Positions 50,190 through 61,835 of a stretch of DNA of 64,000 nucleotides are shown one piece after another. Position numbers and translations under genes: made by a program. Each line of letters begins with the position of its first letter. Positions within the stretch are counted from its first letter, which is position 1. Source of the stretch: Gymnogyps californianus (lineage: Eukaryota; Chordata; Aves; Accipitriformes; Cathartidae); NCBI RefSeq assembly GCF_018139145.2, contig NC_059478.1, forward strand, positions 32,425,001 to 32,489,000, in the 5' to 3' direction. The notes under the pieces were generated by a model. That model was given only the letters and a program-made list of their open reading frames with translations, was not told where the DNA came from and ran no database searches.

Positions 50190-51010
50190 TGTCTCAATTA
50201 CAAGCCCAATTAAGGAGATCAGGGAGGATACACTGGACAGCTCATTATTTGACGATACATATTTAACCTAATCACAAGCAAATTAAAAATATGACATATT
50301 TTAAAGGGAAGAATTGATTCATGCAAATTTTCCAAAAGTAATCTAATGATTAAAAGTATAAATAAATACTTCAATTATTTATTCATAATCATTCTAATGA
50401 ACATTTCCTACCGTGGTTCAGAAGACCTACATAAATTGGGCTTACCATTCCTCTTTTCAGAAACGTTTGAGAGGAGCTGAGTAAGTTACACGAGCTGACA
50501 GTGTTGGTGTGGAATCATTCATTAAGGCCAGCTACGCGTCTTTGTCAATTATTAACTTAGTTGCCCAATGGCAAGGGTCTGTCAGGTTTTCTAAATTACG
50601 GTTATGAAAGAAACATGTGGGGTTTTTTTTTTCCCCTCCAATAAAGCAAATCTGCTAAAAAAGCAGAGGACTCCTGGGGAAAAAAACAACAGCCCTCCCT
50701 TTCTAAAGCATCTAAATAAATCTTCTCCCCCCAATTGAAAAGATATCTGAAACTAATTAAAAAATTGCATTACTATTTTTAAATATTAACTTGATTAAGG
50801 GCACATGACAGGTATTTTGATCATCTGATAGAGTAGCAGCTTATCAGTACTGTTGTGAAACAGGCTTAAAACTTGCCAGACACTTGTGATACTCTGGAAT
50901 TGCATAATGGCAGAATGAGATTGTGTAACACAATATTGTCCAATTATCAAGTAAAGTGTAGAATTTAAGCAGAAGGTCTAACATGCTAAAATAATTTTAA
51001 TTGATGGGCA
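50190..51010. promoter_or_regulatory. AT-rich homeodomain-motif cluster, candidate enhancer
   Basis: The block is repeat-free and dense in ATTA/TAAT cores (for example CCCAATTAAGGAG, CATTAAGGCC, CAATTATTAACTTAG, AATTTTAATTGATGGG), with CATGCAAATTTT near 50,322, which contains the octamer ATGCAAAT. Such composition is typical of vertebrate conserved non-coding elements, but only an alignment to other amniotes can show conservation. Confidence 0.3.
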
Positions 51011-51159
51011 TATATACTTCACAGGGTATTTATTCTTTGTTGTGCTCTATGGTCCTTGAGAAAGGCTTGATTTCTGTAAAGATGTTCTCCAATTTAATGC
51101 AGCAAAATTAATAAGGAAACCTGTTAAGGGCTTGGTTTTGTGCAGTGTTAACCATCCTG

Positions 51160-51205
51160 ATCCTGATTCAACAAGGCATTGAAGCACATGCCTAATTTTC
51201 AGCCC
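51160..51205. repeat. Old fold-back dispersed repeat fragment
   Basis: GATCCTGATTCAACAAGGCA, then TTGAAGCACATGCCTAATTT, matches GATCCTGATTCAGCAAAGCA and CTTAAGCACATGCTTAAC of a sauropsid palindromic repeat (from memory). Only one arm is present. Confidence 0.5.
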
Positions 51206-54200
51206 TCAGGTAACACATAACCTCTTATGGAGAGGTGGAGCAGGAGTCAGTAATATTGGAATAGAAATTCACTTAGAACAAAAATAATGCCCCTGGCATT
51301 CCTGCTGAAGCACTGATAAGCTAAACAAAGCACTTTTCAAAGACTAACAACCGGATGGGATTTGTAGCATAAACAATGCTCCTTGTTAGTCACCAGTCCC
51401 CAGGGCATCTTCCTCACTTTGTTACAGATAAATTGGCAACAAATGAAATACTGTATGTGATTTCCTGCCCTGGGTATGCATGTGTGCTCGCATGCCAGTG
51501 TGATAGCTGTCATTTATTATTTATCCAAGTATGTATACAAATCTACAGTGTGATTTAATTACTTATTAAAGGTGCCAGACTGACAGATGCAGAAGCTGGA
51601 GCCGTTTCTTTATCCAGAGAACTGACACAGTGTAAGCAGTAGCATCCTCTCCAGGCTGTTCTAGTAACATGCTTCACCTCGATGGACTCCCCAAATATCT
51701 GAGCATAGCTCTTTCTCTCCAACCTTCTCCCAGCTACTCTGCTCAACATGCTAAATTCATAAAGGCTGCTAACAAAGATGTCAGTTATTCCTGTGATTTT
51801 TAGACAGGAATGTTTATACACTGGAAAATTGGTTTAAACACATTAAATCTATTTTAGCTAGGCAACTCAAGCATTTGATTAGTACTAACTCAAAAAAGGA
51901 TTTGAATGGTTTTAATACAGAGGTGAAACCCCCTCTAACTAAATAATAGCAAAAAGATTATAGACATTTTGTAAAGGTGAAATGAGCCCAGAAGATTTCC
52001 TTCTGCTTGGCAGGGGCTGTATGCATAGTGCTGTGGCTCTTTTGCAGTCACTTATGCCCTTACCTAACAGACACGCTAGTCTTGGAAACTGGATGCTAAA
52101 TTCTGCATTGCTTCAATAAGCAGGATTTTGGTTTCATTTTTTATGTCACTCTAAACCTGTTATTGCTCATTACCATTACAGTTCAAAGCACTTCCCCGCG
52201 CCCCCAGGCACAGCTAGATGCAGGACAGCAGGGAATCTGCAGTCTTCTTGCACTTTCACTCAGCGCCCAGTCTTTAACTGGGAAACTGAGATTTTATTAG
52301 GCTTAACTCATTGAATTCGACCATACCTGTTTGCCAGAGAAAGACTGGCAAATAATAGCAAGGTTCCCTTCACATAGCTCCAGAATATTTTGAGAAAGAT
52401 AATGGACACAAGAAAACCTCTTAAACTTCTGTGAATCTATACATTAAATCAGTAAAAACATGTTTGCCCAAGGCCAGCCATTCCTATTGCCTTGCTAACT
52501 TCTTTGGTCCCAGTACATGCCTGGAAGTTGCAATCCTGGATCCATTTTGTCTAATTGTACGTTGGTACAGATTTGGTGCCAGATCTTTGGCTGAGCCCTT
52601 AAAGCACAACTATAGTGCAAGTAATACTGTTTACTGATAATAAGCTTGTCATTTTGGCTTTGGAGTTTGAGCTGGCAAACACTTACGTGCCTGAGTTATT
52701 CTGCATAGTCGAATAGTCCCGTTAAAGCCAACAGGTCTGTTCATGCCAACCACTCGTATTATTGCATTATTAATTCCCAATTTTACAAATAAAGTTTCTT
52801 ATTCTACTCCACAAAAGCCTACCTAACCAAAAATTGGGCCTGAGAAGTATAAAGATGGGATTGAGAAGTACGAAGATGTGAAATAACACTTCCTGGCAGT
52901 GTTTTGGAGCAGGGCCTATGTAACGGCACTTGACACAAATGAGGGGGTTTTGGGCTGAGATGGAGTTTTGCATTATGCACTCTCGGTGTGTCCCAGCTGT
53001 GACCTAATTCCATCCTGGGATGTAAGAGTGATGGCTGCTGGCTGCTGGATACATAGGCAGGCTTCACTGGGTTCTGCTAAGATGAGGAGCTAAGCTATCA
53101 GAACCCCTGTGAAGCTGGTTCCTGTGCAAGAGCAAAACATGTCTGACCAGCTATTGGTGAAGAGCATCAGGAAAGCAAGAGAGAAATCTCTTTAAATGGA
53201 AACATAAATGAATGACTAGTAAATTCAGACAATCATAACTTTTATCTTAAAAAATGATCCAAGTGCAAAATGTAATTTTGTTAGAAATGCCAAAAAAAAA
53301 AAAAAATTGTAACCTCCCTGGCACTCCTTAGAGAGAGCAATCTGTTAAAGAGAGGCTTGACCCCCCTGCTGTAGGAGTTGGCTTTCACTCTTTGGAATAT
53401 GCTACATCAAGAGAACCTTAAAATATGAAAGAAAATGTGTTCAAAATTTTTAGGCAAATCGAAGCTTATTTTCAAAGAAAAAAAAGAAAAATGACATTGA
53501 TATAAAAATGATGGGAAATCTGAACTCAATTTTGACAGGCGCATGCTAACTTGCTTATTTAATATATAAATGTTGCAGCGAGCACCAGAACAATTCATCT
53601 TATGCTTTACATACCTATAGCTATCCTACTCTGTTTAGCTATGGTTGGGGTTTAGACATTTCTGTGTTATTTAATAGCAAGTGATAGCTATGACATTTTC
53701 ACCTTGTGTTTCTATTTTTGAGCATAGACTTTTCTTCTTCAACTACAGAATACTATTAAATACTCCATTTAAAAACATGTCTTTTAGTAGTTTCTCACAC
53801 CAACTTATAAATGTTGAGAAAGGAATACTCTTTAATAACTTAGCTGTTAATCTTCCACTTAAAAATAATGAAGTTATTAACATTTTATTCAGTGAATATT
53901 CTATACCGATGATAATGTTTCTGAATGAGATAATGCTATATAATAGGTACAATGAAACACAGAGTTTTGAAAATTATTTTGTGTTTAGACAGATTAGAGA
54001 TATTACCAGAATTAGTTTCTCTGTGCAAGACTACATACCAGTACCCTGGCACAGACTCAGTCTAAAGGCATTACTTCTTTTTGGAAAATAAGTTTGTGAT
54101 TTCCCTGATCCTGAAAAAAACATGCTCATGAGCTTACTCATGGAGTAATCCCAGACTGTGGTGAAAACTGGAGGTATTCGGTGCACAAAATTAAATAAGT

Positions 54201-57200
54201 GCAAGGATATCCTCAGGATCAGAATCTAGAAACCAAACGGTCTTGTTGGGACACAAAACCACCTGCCAAACCGGTGCTTTGGAAGTCACAACGTTGCCCT
54301 GCCTTCTCAATGCACCTGTGGAAACAGGATTTGAAAGTGGATTTGTTTGTGAAAAATATGTCTCTGACATAGTTCATGTCCCAGTACTGAATTTTTTGTT
54401 ATGGGCACCAACTGAAATTGTATCTGAGAAATTTAATACATGTGAACTTGTAAAGCCAGGAGCTGCCCCCATTACAGTGCAAAGAGTTCCATGATGTCAA
54501 TTAATGTCAGCTAGCTAATACTGGAATTGCCAAAGCCCACTTTCAGTTGTGACCTTGTTCACTGAAAAAAAGATAGGAGTACTAAAATAGAAGTGCAGAT
54601 ATATGTGAGAAAGTAAACAAAAAGCCAGAAACAGAAAAGCATAGATATGAGATTGACAAATGTTAGGGAAACAACCGAGGCAGCGAGAGAGCATGCTAGG
54701 AGGGAAGGTTACAGTGACAAAGTGAGGTCTTGTTGAGGAAAAATGATGTCGTAGAGGTGTAAATACTTTATCCTGCTCGAGTCACTGTTCATAAAAGTTC
54801 CTGATTCTGAGATGTTTCCCTGAGATAAATGAGGCAGATCATTCCTTAAAGATGTTAACCATTTATTCTCCTGCTGTATGAAGCCAAAAGGTACAATTAC
54901 AAAGATCTGGTCACAGTCTTTTTTATAAATGGAGGTAGTTAGTTCTCCACCTCCAACCTGCTTTGTTTCCAGTATTGCTTTTTATGGAATTTAATGAGAT
55001 ATCACGACTTTTGGCTCTGTGGCATTATTCCCATCTTTTTGCTACCCAACTCCGCCCCCCCGCCCCCCCAAGAATTACATTATGCTGAAGCAGAGATAAT
55101 CCGTCATTCTCCGCATTCATCTTTCCTAGTTCTTTAAGGAGCGACCAGGTAAGGTAGTCCTCATATAGTCTATCTTATCTTTTTCTTTTTGACCCTGCAA
55201 AGTGAATTTCCTTTCCCCAGGAGAATTTAGACAGTGGACTGGTCAGAAACACTCACATACATAATTTAAAAAGAAGCGACATCTCTGCAGAGCCTGTGGC
55301 TCTGAAGAGTACTAAGGCAAGTAACTTAACAATTGCTTCAAATCAAGTCCAAGCAGCCTCTCTGTCCAGTCAGCTCCTTTCCCCTTCTCTTCTTTCTCTA
55401 ATAAAAGATAAAAAACTGTCTACGGGGATCCTACCAGGTTTTGTTTATTTGTTTTACACATGAGATTAACAATAGAGTCCTACTGCAATTTAGTATTCTC
55501 TGTAATAAAATGTGATCTGCATAGCTCATGTTAGTGATATTGTTAAAGTAACCTCTGTTTCAGTTTATCAATGCCTACTTCACTGACGTATGATAAACCT
55601 TAACTAATATGTGTAAAAGTACTTGCTTTTTTTTTCTGAAACTACTATAATAAACTAAATAGTATTATTCTGTGTAACAGGTGTAGATGCATTTGTACTC
55701 TACACACTCACTGTATCACATGGGCTAAGATAACTATACCTGGAAGTTTGTAACCAAGGACCCCAGAAATTACTCCAGGCAAAACTAAATTCATTGTAGA
55801 ACAGACTAGAAATGCCAGTCCAAGCCTTCATAGTTTTAATGAGATGACTATTTCTTACCACCATTAAGTCTGTGGGGATCAAAGAAAATGCTCATTGAGT
55901 TAAGATGTGCTAAGAAAAGTGTAAAGAAGAGCATAAATGGCTCAGGAATTCCAGGAATCCCACTGGCTTAAGCAGTCTTTTATTAAAAGCAAGTGTTCTC
56001 ATAGTTGAATGACTTCCAAGAAGGGCCTCAAGTGATGAAAGTATTTCCATCTAACGTGAAAATACTTGAAAGATGCTTATTCCATGTGAAAATATTTCCA
56101 CCTTTCAGAAAAGCCTGAATACAAGACTCCTTCGATGAATATACTCTCGTACAAGGTATTAATTTTCAGAATTAATATACAAAATATCCAGAATTCCTAC
56201 TATTCTGATAATGCATGGATTATAATGACTTTCATCTCCTATAACAGCCAGACAAAATATTTCAGAGTATTTTGCAAAATAGATACTTCAGTTACATAAT
56301 GAAAAATTTTACATCCATCATCATGACATTGCTCCCATTTCCCTCAGGGCATAATTGACCTGGAAAGTACCGTAGAGCATCTTCAGAGAAAAAGCAATGG
56401 GATCTCCTTCAAACACATCACGGCACAGTAGTCAATCTTGCTGGCTAACTGTGCAATACAGACATACCCTATATACCCTGTATCTTCCTACTCCCCTCTT
56501 AACTAAACCAGCAATAACAGTACCTCCTGCCCTCACCAAAAATTATACAAGAGCATAGACCAGAAAGACTGTGAAACAGTCAGCTACCCCAGTAGTATTT
56601 CAGCCATCAGGACTGTCTCCTTTTACTGTTTCTGGTTTTATCCTTTCTTTCCGTCTCCTCAAGCTGTTTTTCTCAGATGATAGAAGTAAGGAAGTAAGCC
56701 AGTATTGTGGGCCCAAACAGCTCCTTTTGAGATCATGGTAAGGTTTTCTCTGTACCTCAACCACTCCCTGCTCTGGGAGTTACTACTCTTGTAAAATGTA
56801 ATTCATGGCGAGATTGGAAAGCAATAATGAAATAAGCCATTCCCCTCCCTTTTTACACCCAAACGGAGTAAGCAAGGGATTGGTATGACTCTTAGAGCTG
56901 ACACAGGTCTCTTGGGTAACTTTCTAAGGAGCTGTCAGGCCCTGGGGGTACAGCAGTAATCACAAGACTGAGTGCTGACTGCCAGTGACCTGCTGTTTTT
57001 GGAAGCCTGGTCCGTCTCTTGTGCAATCAGGAAACACAAACCTGCGTGAGACCAGCAAGGTACTGGTAATCTTCAGCCAGTCAAATAACATGAGTTCACA
57101 TTAGAATCATGATGTGGTTTTTCTTCTTCATATTTTGTGATTTTTAGGTGTTCAGTTATGGTGAATAATCTTTATTTGATTATAATAACTTCTGAATTGG

Positions 57201-58914
57201 CCACATTTGGAGAATAAACAGATAGTCAATGCCTTTTTCATGAAAATATAATAACTTCCAATACACATAGAGCTTGATTCAAAAGGAAGTGGGAGTGTAT
57301 ATGCCAGGAAGATGTAAGAGATTACGACAGGATGTGAAGGGACGTGTGGCCCAGGGAATACAGCAGGTATTAAATCAGTTTGTATTGTGTAATAATCAAC
57401 TGCACACATTTTGGCAATTGGTTAGTTTCTAGTTTCTGCATCTGAAAAATCCAAATACGCCTCAGCACCACAGAACATCATGAGGCTTATTTGATGCTTC
57501 TAAAGGTTTTGAAAGATGCTCGGGAAGTGCAGACTTCCATTAATGATATCAGTCAAGCTACTAAATATGACTGAAAAGCTGAAGATCATTTTTCATCTCG
57601 TATTCTAATGGCAAGAAATGTGCAAGTTACATAACTAACCACCAAGTGTCACTGTTCGGTATTTTTACATTCTGACGTCTTTGTTCCCAAGTGCTTAGAA
57701 AATTCCTTTCAGATGCAGTCCTGTAAATTAGGATTTTCCAACAAGAATAAGAATATTTTTCAAATACAAGAGACATGTATATCTGCCACACAAGATACAG
57801 GAAAACTCAAGTGTCTGGATATGTGGCTTTCTTGAGCAAGCCACCGAGTAACGTCTGAACTAAATATTGTTGATATTACTGGATATAATAATGTAAGTCC
57901 CATTGAAAATAAAAAAAAAACCCTGAGGAATAGGATTTTATTTTTCAGCCTAGCCATTTAAATTATTGTAGCAAATGCCATTCTTTTTTGTTAAGAAAGG
58001 CAGACAACTCTTACTGAGAGATTGTCAGATGCTTTGTCAAGAAGGCAAAGGATGCACTATCAAAAAGAGTGAACACATTTTAAATAAGTTCCTATTGTGA
58101 GAAGTAATGTAACCTGACTTTAAAATGTCGTAACAGCGGACATTAGACATCAGGAGATTGAACCGCAGTCCTGGTGTGAGATGCCGAGCTAGTCTTCCCT
58201 GTTTCTAGAACGTTAATATAAGTCATAATCTTTGATTGGCACAAAATCAGAATTTGCTGACAGTCACGTGAGCTGCAGCTCATGAAGAAATTTCCAACCA
58301 GGCTTAAAAAATAAAACAAACTACCTTACTCTACATAACTTACGTAGCTTCCCTTTGTTACTATTTCTTCTGCCCCACAGCTGAACTCTTAAGCACAGCT
58401 TGCCAGTGCTGTGGTGTTCCTGATGTGCCCCTGTGTAACTGTAACTTGAAAGATGTAAAATAGCTGCACAGATTTCCACATACATTTGTATTGTAGTTCT
58501 CCGTAGAATTTCGTATGCCCTAAGTGTAACGTTCCTTAGAAAGATCCTTGCTGTGTGCTAATACTGGTTTATCTGGGTGAGCACTCAGTCATTCGGAGTC
58601 AGCCATTTGACGTGGACGCAACAGCCAGGAGTGCCTGGGTGAGCCGATCTCTTCTGACATAATCCCAGATTACCAAACCTGTACAGCCTGCCTTATCTTT
58701 CAAATGAGTGCCTCTCCCACAGATCTCAGCCAAGTTCCCTGCACTATTGACATTCTGTAACACCTTTCCAGCATAGCCACCCCTTATGAATAACAATTTC
58801 TAGATGCTTTTGAATGAGGAGCAACCCTGAAACAGGGGTACTAGCCCTCTAGTGGAAAACTGTTCTCTGCAGTATTTTTTGCATGTATGGAAATGACCCC
58901 ACTGCAACAGACTA

Positions 58915-59345
58915 TGTTGTCAGGGCCCCGAGTGCACGAATAGACCTTAACAGCCTCACTTGGTGCCTCCATCCACGCTCTCTGCCCATGGGCCACTCTA
59001 TTTAAGCTCAGCCCCAGGCCTTCAGCTGAGTCACAGCCATGCCTGTGCCTGGCCATGGACTCTGCTGATCTGGACTGTGACCTGTGGCCTGAATTCCCAG
59101 CTTGACCTCAGAACTGCCTTGTCACTGTGCACCTGCCCGGCGATCACGGGACTGTGCCCGACTCTGGTTACCCTCGCTGGGCCTGACCCTGACCGGCAGG
59201 TTGCCTTCCGGGCTTTACCTTGTACTTGCCTCATCACCATGAACTTGCCTGAGCATCTGAACTCACGGTTGAATATGCCCTAGACCTGCCCTGCTTGCCT
59301 TCCTCGGATACTGTGGGATGGGGCTGGTAAAGCCCCTGCCCTGCT
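58915..59345 (+). mobile_element. Possible solo LTR
   Basis: A GC-richer block abruptly different from its flanks, with a TATTTAAG box (58,999-59,006) about 85 bases after a TGTTGTCAGGGCC candidate left edge, then a run of loosely repeating CCTGCC/GACCTG phrases. This looks like the U3-R arrangement of an avian retroviral LTR. I could not find matching target-site duplications, a clear CA right edge or a poly(A) signal, and no retroviral coding sequence is present. An open frame of 107 codons through it is not a gene. Confidence 0.3.
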
Positions 59346-61101
59346 GGCTGCGTTCTCGCTCTTCGCTCCATGTTCCCTGGAAAGCAGCTGGCTTTTGCTG
59401 CTCCCTGGCTTATGGAGCATAAACTCAGGAAAAAAGGAGTTGCCTGTAGAAACTGTATAAAGAAAGCAGTGTGTGAGAGGTTGAATCTGCAGAGAAAGAG
59501 CACATGAAATCAGGAAGTTGAAATGCGGATTTATATGTTTCTGCAAAATGGGTTGTAGGAAACTGGGTAAAGGTTGGTAGGAAGTGACAGACGCTAGGAT
59601 GTGACACTCACTGAGGAGGGAAAGGACATAAAATTATAGAAAGGAGAAACAGTAAGCAAATGAAGAGGGGGAAAAGAAAAATTAACAAAGGCTAGCAGAA
59701 ATCATAAAAGAGCAAAAATATTAAAAAACTAAAAGGAGCATGCTCAACAGTACAAATCCTAGCACAGAACTCTGGGATTTTACTGTAAAAACCTTTTATT
59801 CCTTATTCTATTTTTAAGAAGGATTTCTGATAATCTTCCATGGCAACCAATTCTCTTCAAGAACCTTTGGTGAACGAAACAGTCAAAGGGTTTCTAGAAA
59901 TCCAAGTCCACTCTCGAGCCTTTATCAATTCTGGACAGCACTATGAGGGGAAATAAATAGTCATATAAATACTGTCCAGGTCATCCACCACAATTTTAAT
60001 CTCTGTGAGTCAAAGTAGAATCAGTAACAGAAAATTAAAGCATGTATCTTAAAGTAGAATAGCCAAAAAAGAAGAGCATACGATGCCTATAACAGCTATT
60101 ATTCAAGATATTTAGTCCACTCTTAGGCTGACCTAAACACTGATGTGTTTAATGCCATCCTGCACATTCCAGTAACAACAGGCAAGGTAAGAATCTTCAT
60201 AAAACAGAATCAGCTAACAAAAAATAATGGCTTATATCAATTAGTAAAAGAGGCTGTTGGAGAGAAAAATTATTGATGTGCTTGTGCTGAAACAGCAGAG
60301 GGACAGAGTCATTGCATCTTCTTAGTGTAAGGTACTTAGACTTTTCTCTGGAGTGTCTGAGGCAGGGTATTACAGAAGACAAGATCCTGAACCAGACATA
60401 CCCAAGATCTGATCAAATAAGCTAAGTTTTTCCTATGAAACAAATATAGTAGAGGAAAGCAAGCGAAAGAGTTTTGGCGTGTTTTTTTCCAAAACAAAAA
60501 AGATCAAATGAAAAAGTATTCCTACATTTTAGATATCATGTAGTGAAATACGCAAGATGAAAAGAACGTGCATGGTGCCTGCCTGGCGGTGTTTGACGTA
60601 CTGCGCAGGCAGTCATTACCGGGCTGCCTGCGGAGACTTGGCAGCGTGCCCCGCGCACTGCCAGGTGGATGAAAGACTTGCTGGGCAGGAGCAGTTCAGC
60701 GGTGCCCCTCGAGCTGTCAGGCCTCCTTCAGCCCCCTCGCTGGCGGGGCGAAGACTGCCACCCGTGAGACACTGGAGTCTGGTGGGTTTTGGGTAGTACT
60801 AATAACAGCCTCTGAGGCTGAGGAGAGAAAAAAAAAGGACAATATAAATTAAAAAGAGGTAAAGCTGCCATAGCCCTTCTCAATCCCACCTGCGCTGTTG
60901 GACGCGGGCACATTGCCCCACCTTCTGGAGAAGGGTTTAAACAGTTACTCATCAGCCTCGTGCTTAAGCGCTTTCCATCCTTTGCCTCCCCAAAATAAGG
61001 AACTGGTATTTTTGCCTCATTTAACAATGGTATTTTTTTAAGCAATTCTGTATCCAGCTCTGAAAGCAACATTTGTGGCTGGTACAGGTACACTGACCTA
61101 C

Positions 61102-61257
61102 CTACACCTTAGGCACAGGTAAGTCTGAACCATGCCAGCAGCTCTTCACCCCGTGACCTCCACGGACCGTCCGTCCCCGGCCTACGGCGGCGGCTGTGAC
61201 AGCCAGAAGGCAGCCGCGGCCCGGGCCGCCAGGGCGGGAGGAGGCAGCGGCCGCCAT
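61102..61257 (-). CDS. Possible small ORF / first exon opposite HOOK1
   Basis: On the minus strand an ATG inside the YY1-type motif (AACATGGCGGCC) opens a 51-codon frame beginning MAAAASSRPGGPGRG and ending in TAG at 61,102. Nothing in it is recognised and the composition (Ala, Gly, Arg) is what any CpG island gives, so coding potential is doubtful. It matters only because its position and YY1 context are those of a first exon transcribed away from HOOK1; GTGAAG and GTAGGT offer possible donors. It might be the missing 5' end of the RNF170-like gene or a divergent non-coding RNA. Confidence 0.2.
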   Translation of the reverse strand: MAAAASSRPGGPGRGCLLAVTAAAVGRGRTVRGGHGVKSCWHGSDLPVPKV

Positions 61258-61260
61258 GTT
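61250..61260 (-). promoter_or_regulatory. YY1-type motif, minus sense
   Basis: GCCGCCATGTT on the plus strand is the reverse complement of AACATGGCGGC, a near-perfect YY1 site. In CpG-island promoters such sites often lie just inside the start of transcripts running in the AAnATGGCGGC direction, here leftward, away from HOOK1. Confidence 0.5.
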
Positions 61261-61704
61261 GGGACAGAGCGGCGCCTCCTGTGCGGGGCTCGCGGCAGCG
61301 GAGGGAAGGCAGGGGCTGTACCCGCTGACTCCCGGGCCCGCACTTCACCCCGGGGGTAGGTGACACGTCCCCGCTGTGCCCACACACCCCGTTCCGGAGG
61401 CGGCACCGAGCAGAGGCGGCGGCTGGGACCGCTGAGGGGACCCACCGCCGGGAGGCGCGGCCCCGCCCCTAACGAGTGCCCCCCGTGATTGGCGCGAACA
61501 GCTACACCCCCTCCCCTGTGACTGGTCACACGCGCTGCCACTCCCGGCGTTTGAAGGCATGGGCGGGCGCTGACGTGTACGGCTTGACAACACCCCTCCC
61601 TGCCCGCCCGCCCCCCCCGGGGGGAGGTGGGCGCCGCTGGGAATGGCGCGGGCGGGGCGGGGTGGGCTGGGCTGTTCTGTCACGTCGGCTGCGCGTTGTT
61701 CTGG

Positions 61705-61738
61705 GCGTAAGCGCGCTCCGTGCAGCGGGTGCTTACGC
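61705..61738. repeat. HOOK1: 8-bp inverted repeat upstream of HOOK1 ATG
   Basis: GCGTAAGC and GCTTACGC, perfect complements, are separated by 18 GC-rich bases, 46-80 bases before the HOOK1 start codon. If transcribed it would form a GC-rich hairpin in the 5' UTR. Confidence 0.6.
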
Positions 61739-61784
61739 AGCCGCCCTGAGCGGGGGCGGCCGGTGGGGGAGAGAGGGCGCCGCC

Positions 61785-61835
61785 ATGGAGGCGAAGCCGG
61801 CGGACCTCCTGCTCTGTGACAGCCTCATCCTCTGG
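61785..61835 (+). CDS. HOOK1: HOOK1 first coding exon
   Basis: HOOK1 is a cytosolic dynein-dynactin cargo adaptor that works with FTS and FHIP proteins in endosome transport. The exon encodes MEAKPADLLLCDSLILW, then donor GTGAGT at 61,836 in phase 0. The LCDSLxxW segment is the hallmark start of the Hook N-terminal domain (LPLCDSLMIW in human HOOK1, from memory), which binds dynein light intermediate chain. The ATG sits in a good Kozak context (GCCGCCATGG). The position beside FGGY agrees with human chromosome 1 order. Only the first 17 residues lie in this window; the next exon (starting with the LQTFN segment) is not found before 64,000. Confidence 0.92.

Larger units (their letters stand above)
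44130..61100. other. Upstream region of RNF170-like gene and HOOK1; no certain exon
   Basis: About 17 kb in which I could not place a confident exon. If the RNF170-like gene starts near the HOOK1 CpG island, this is its 5' intron set; otherwise it is intergenic. Open frames are short; the longest plus-strand one (53,681-54,091, 136 codons) lies in AT-rich DNA with no recognisable product. Contents worth separate note are the MIR-like piece at 44.3 kb, an 18-bp tandem duplication at 49,647, an AT-rich regulatory-looking block at 50.2-51.0 kb and an LTR-like block at 58.9-59.3 kb. Confidence 0.6.

Noticed and set aside
53681..54091. 136-codon plus-strand open frame
   Set aside because: AT-rich, Phe/Ile/Asn-heavy translation typical of chance; no domain or splice context.
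55850..55871. Minus-strand acceptor and donor pair enclosing 11 bases
   Set aside because: Both signals look good, but an 11-base exon without homology or transcript support cannot be called.
58960..59283. 107-codon plus-strand open frame
   Set aside because: Runs through the LTR-like segment with phrase-like repetition; no known protein.
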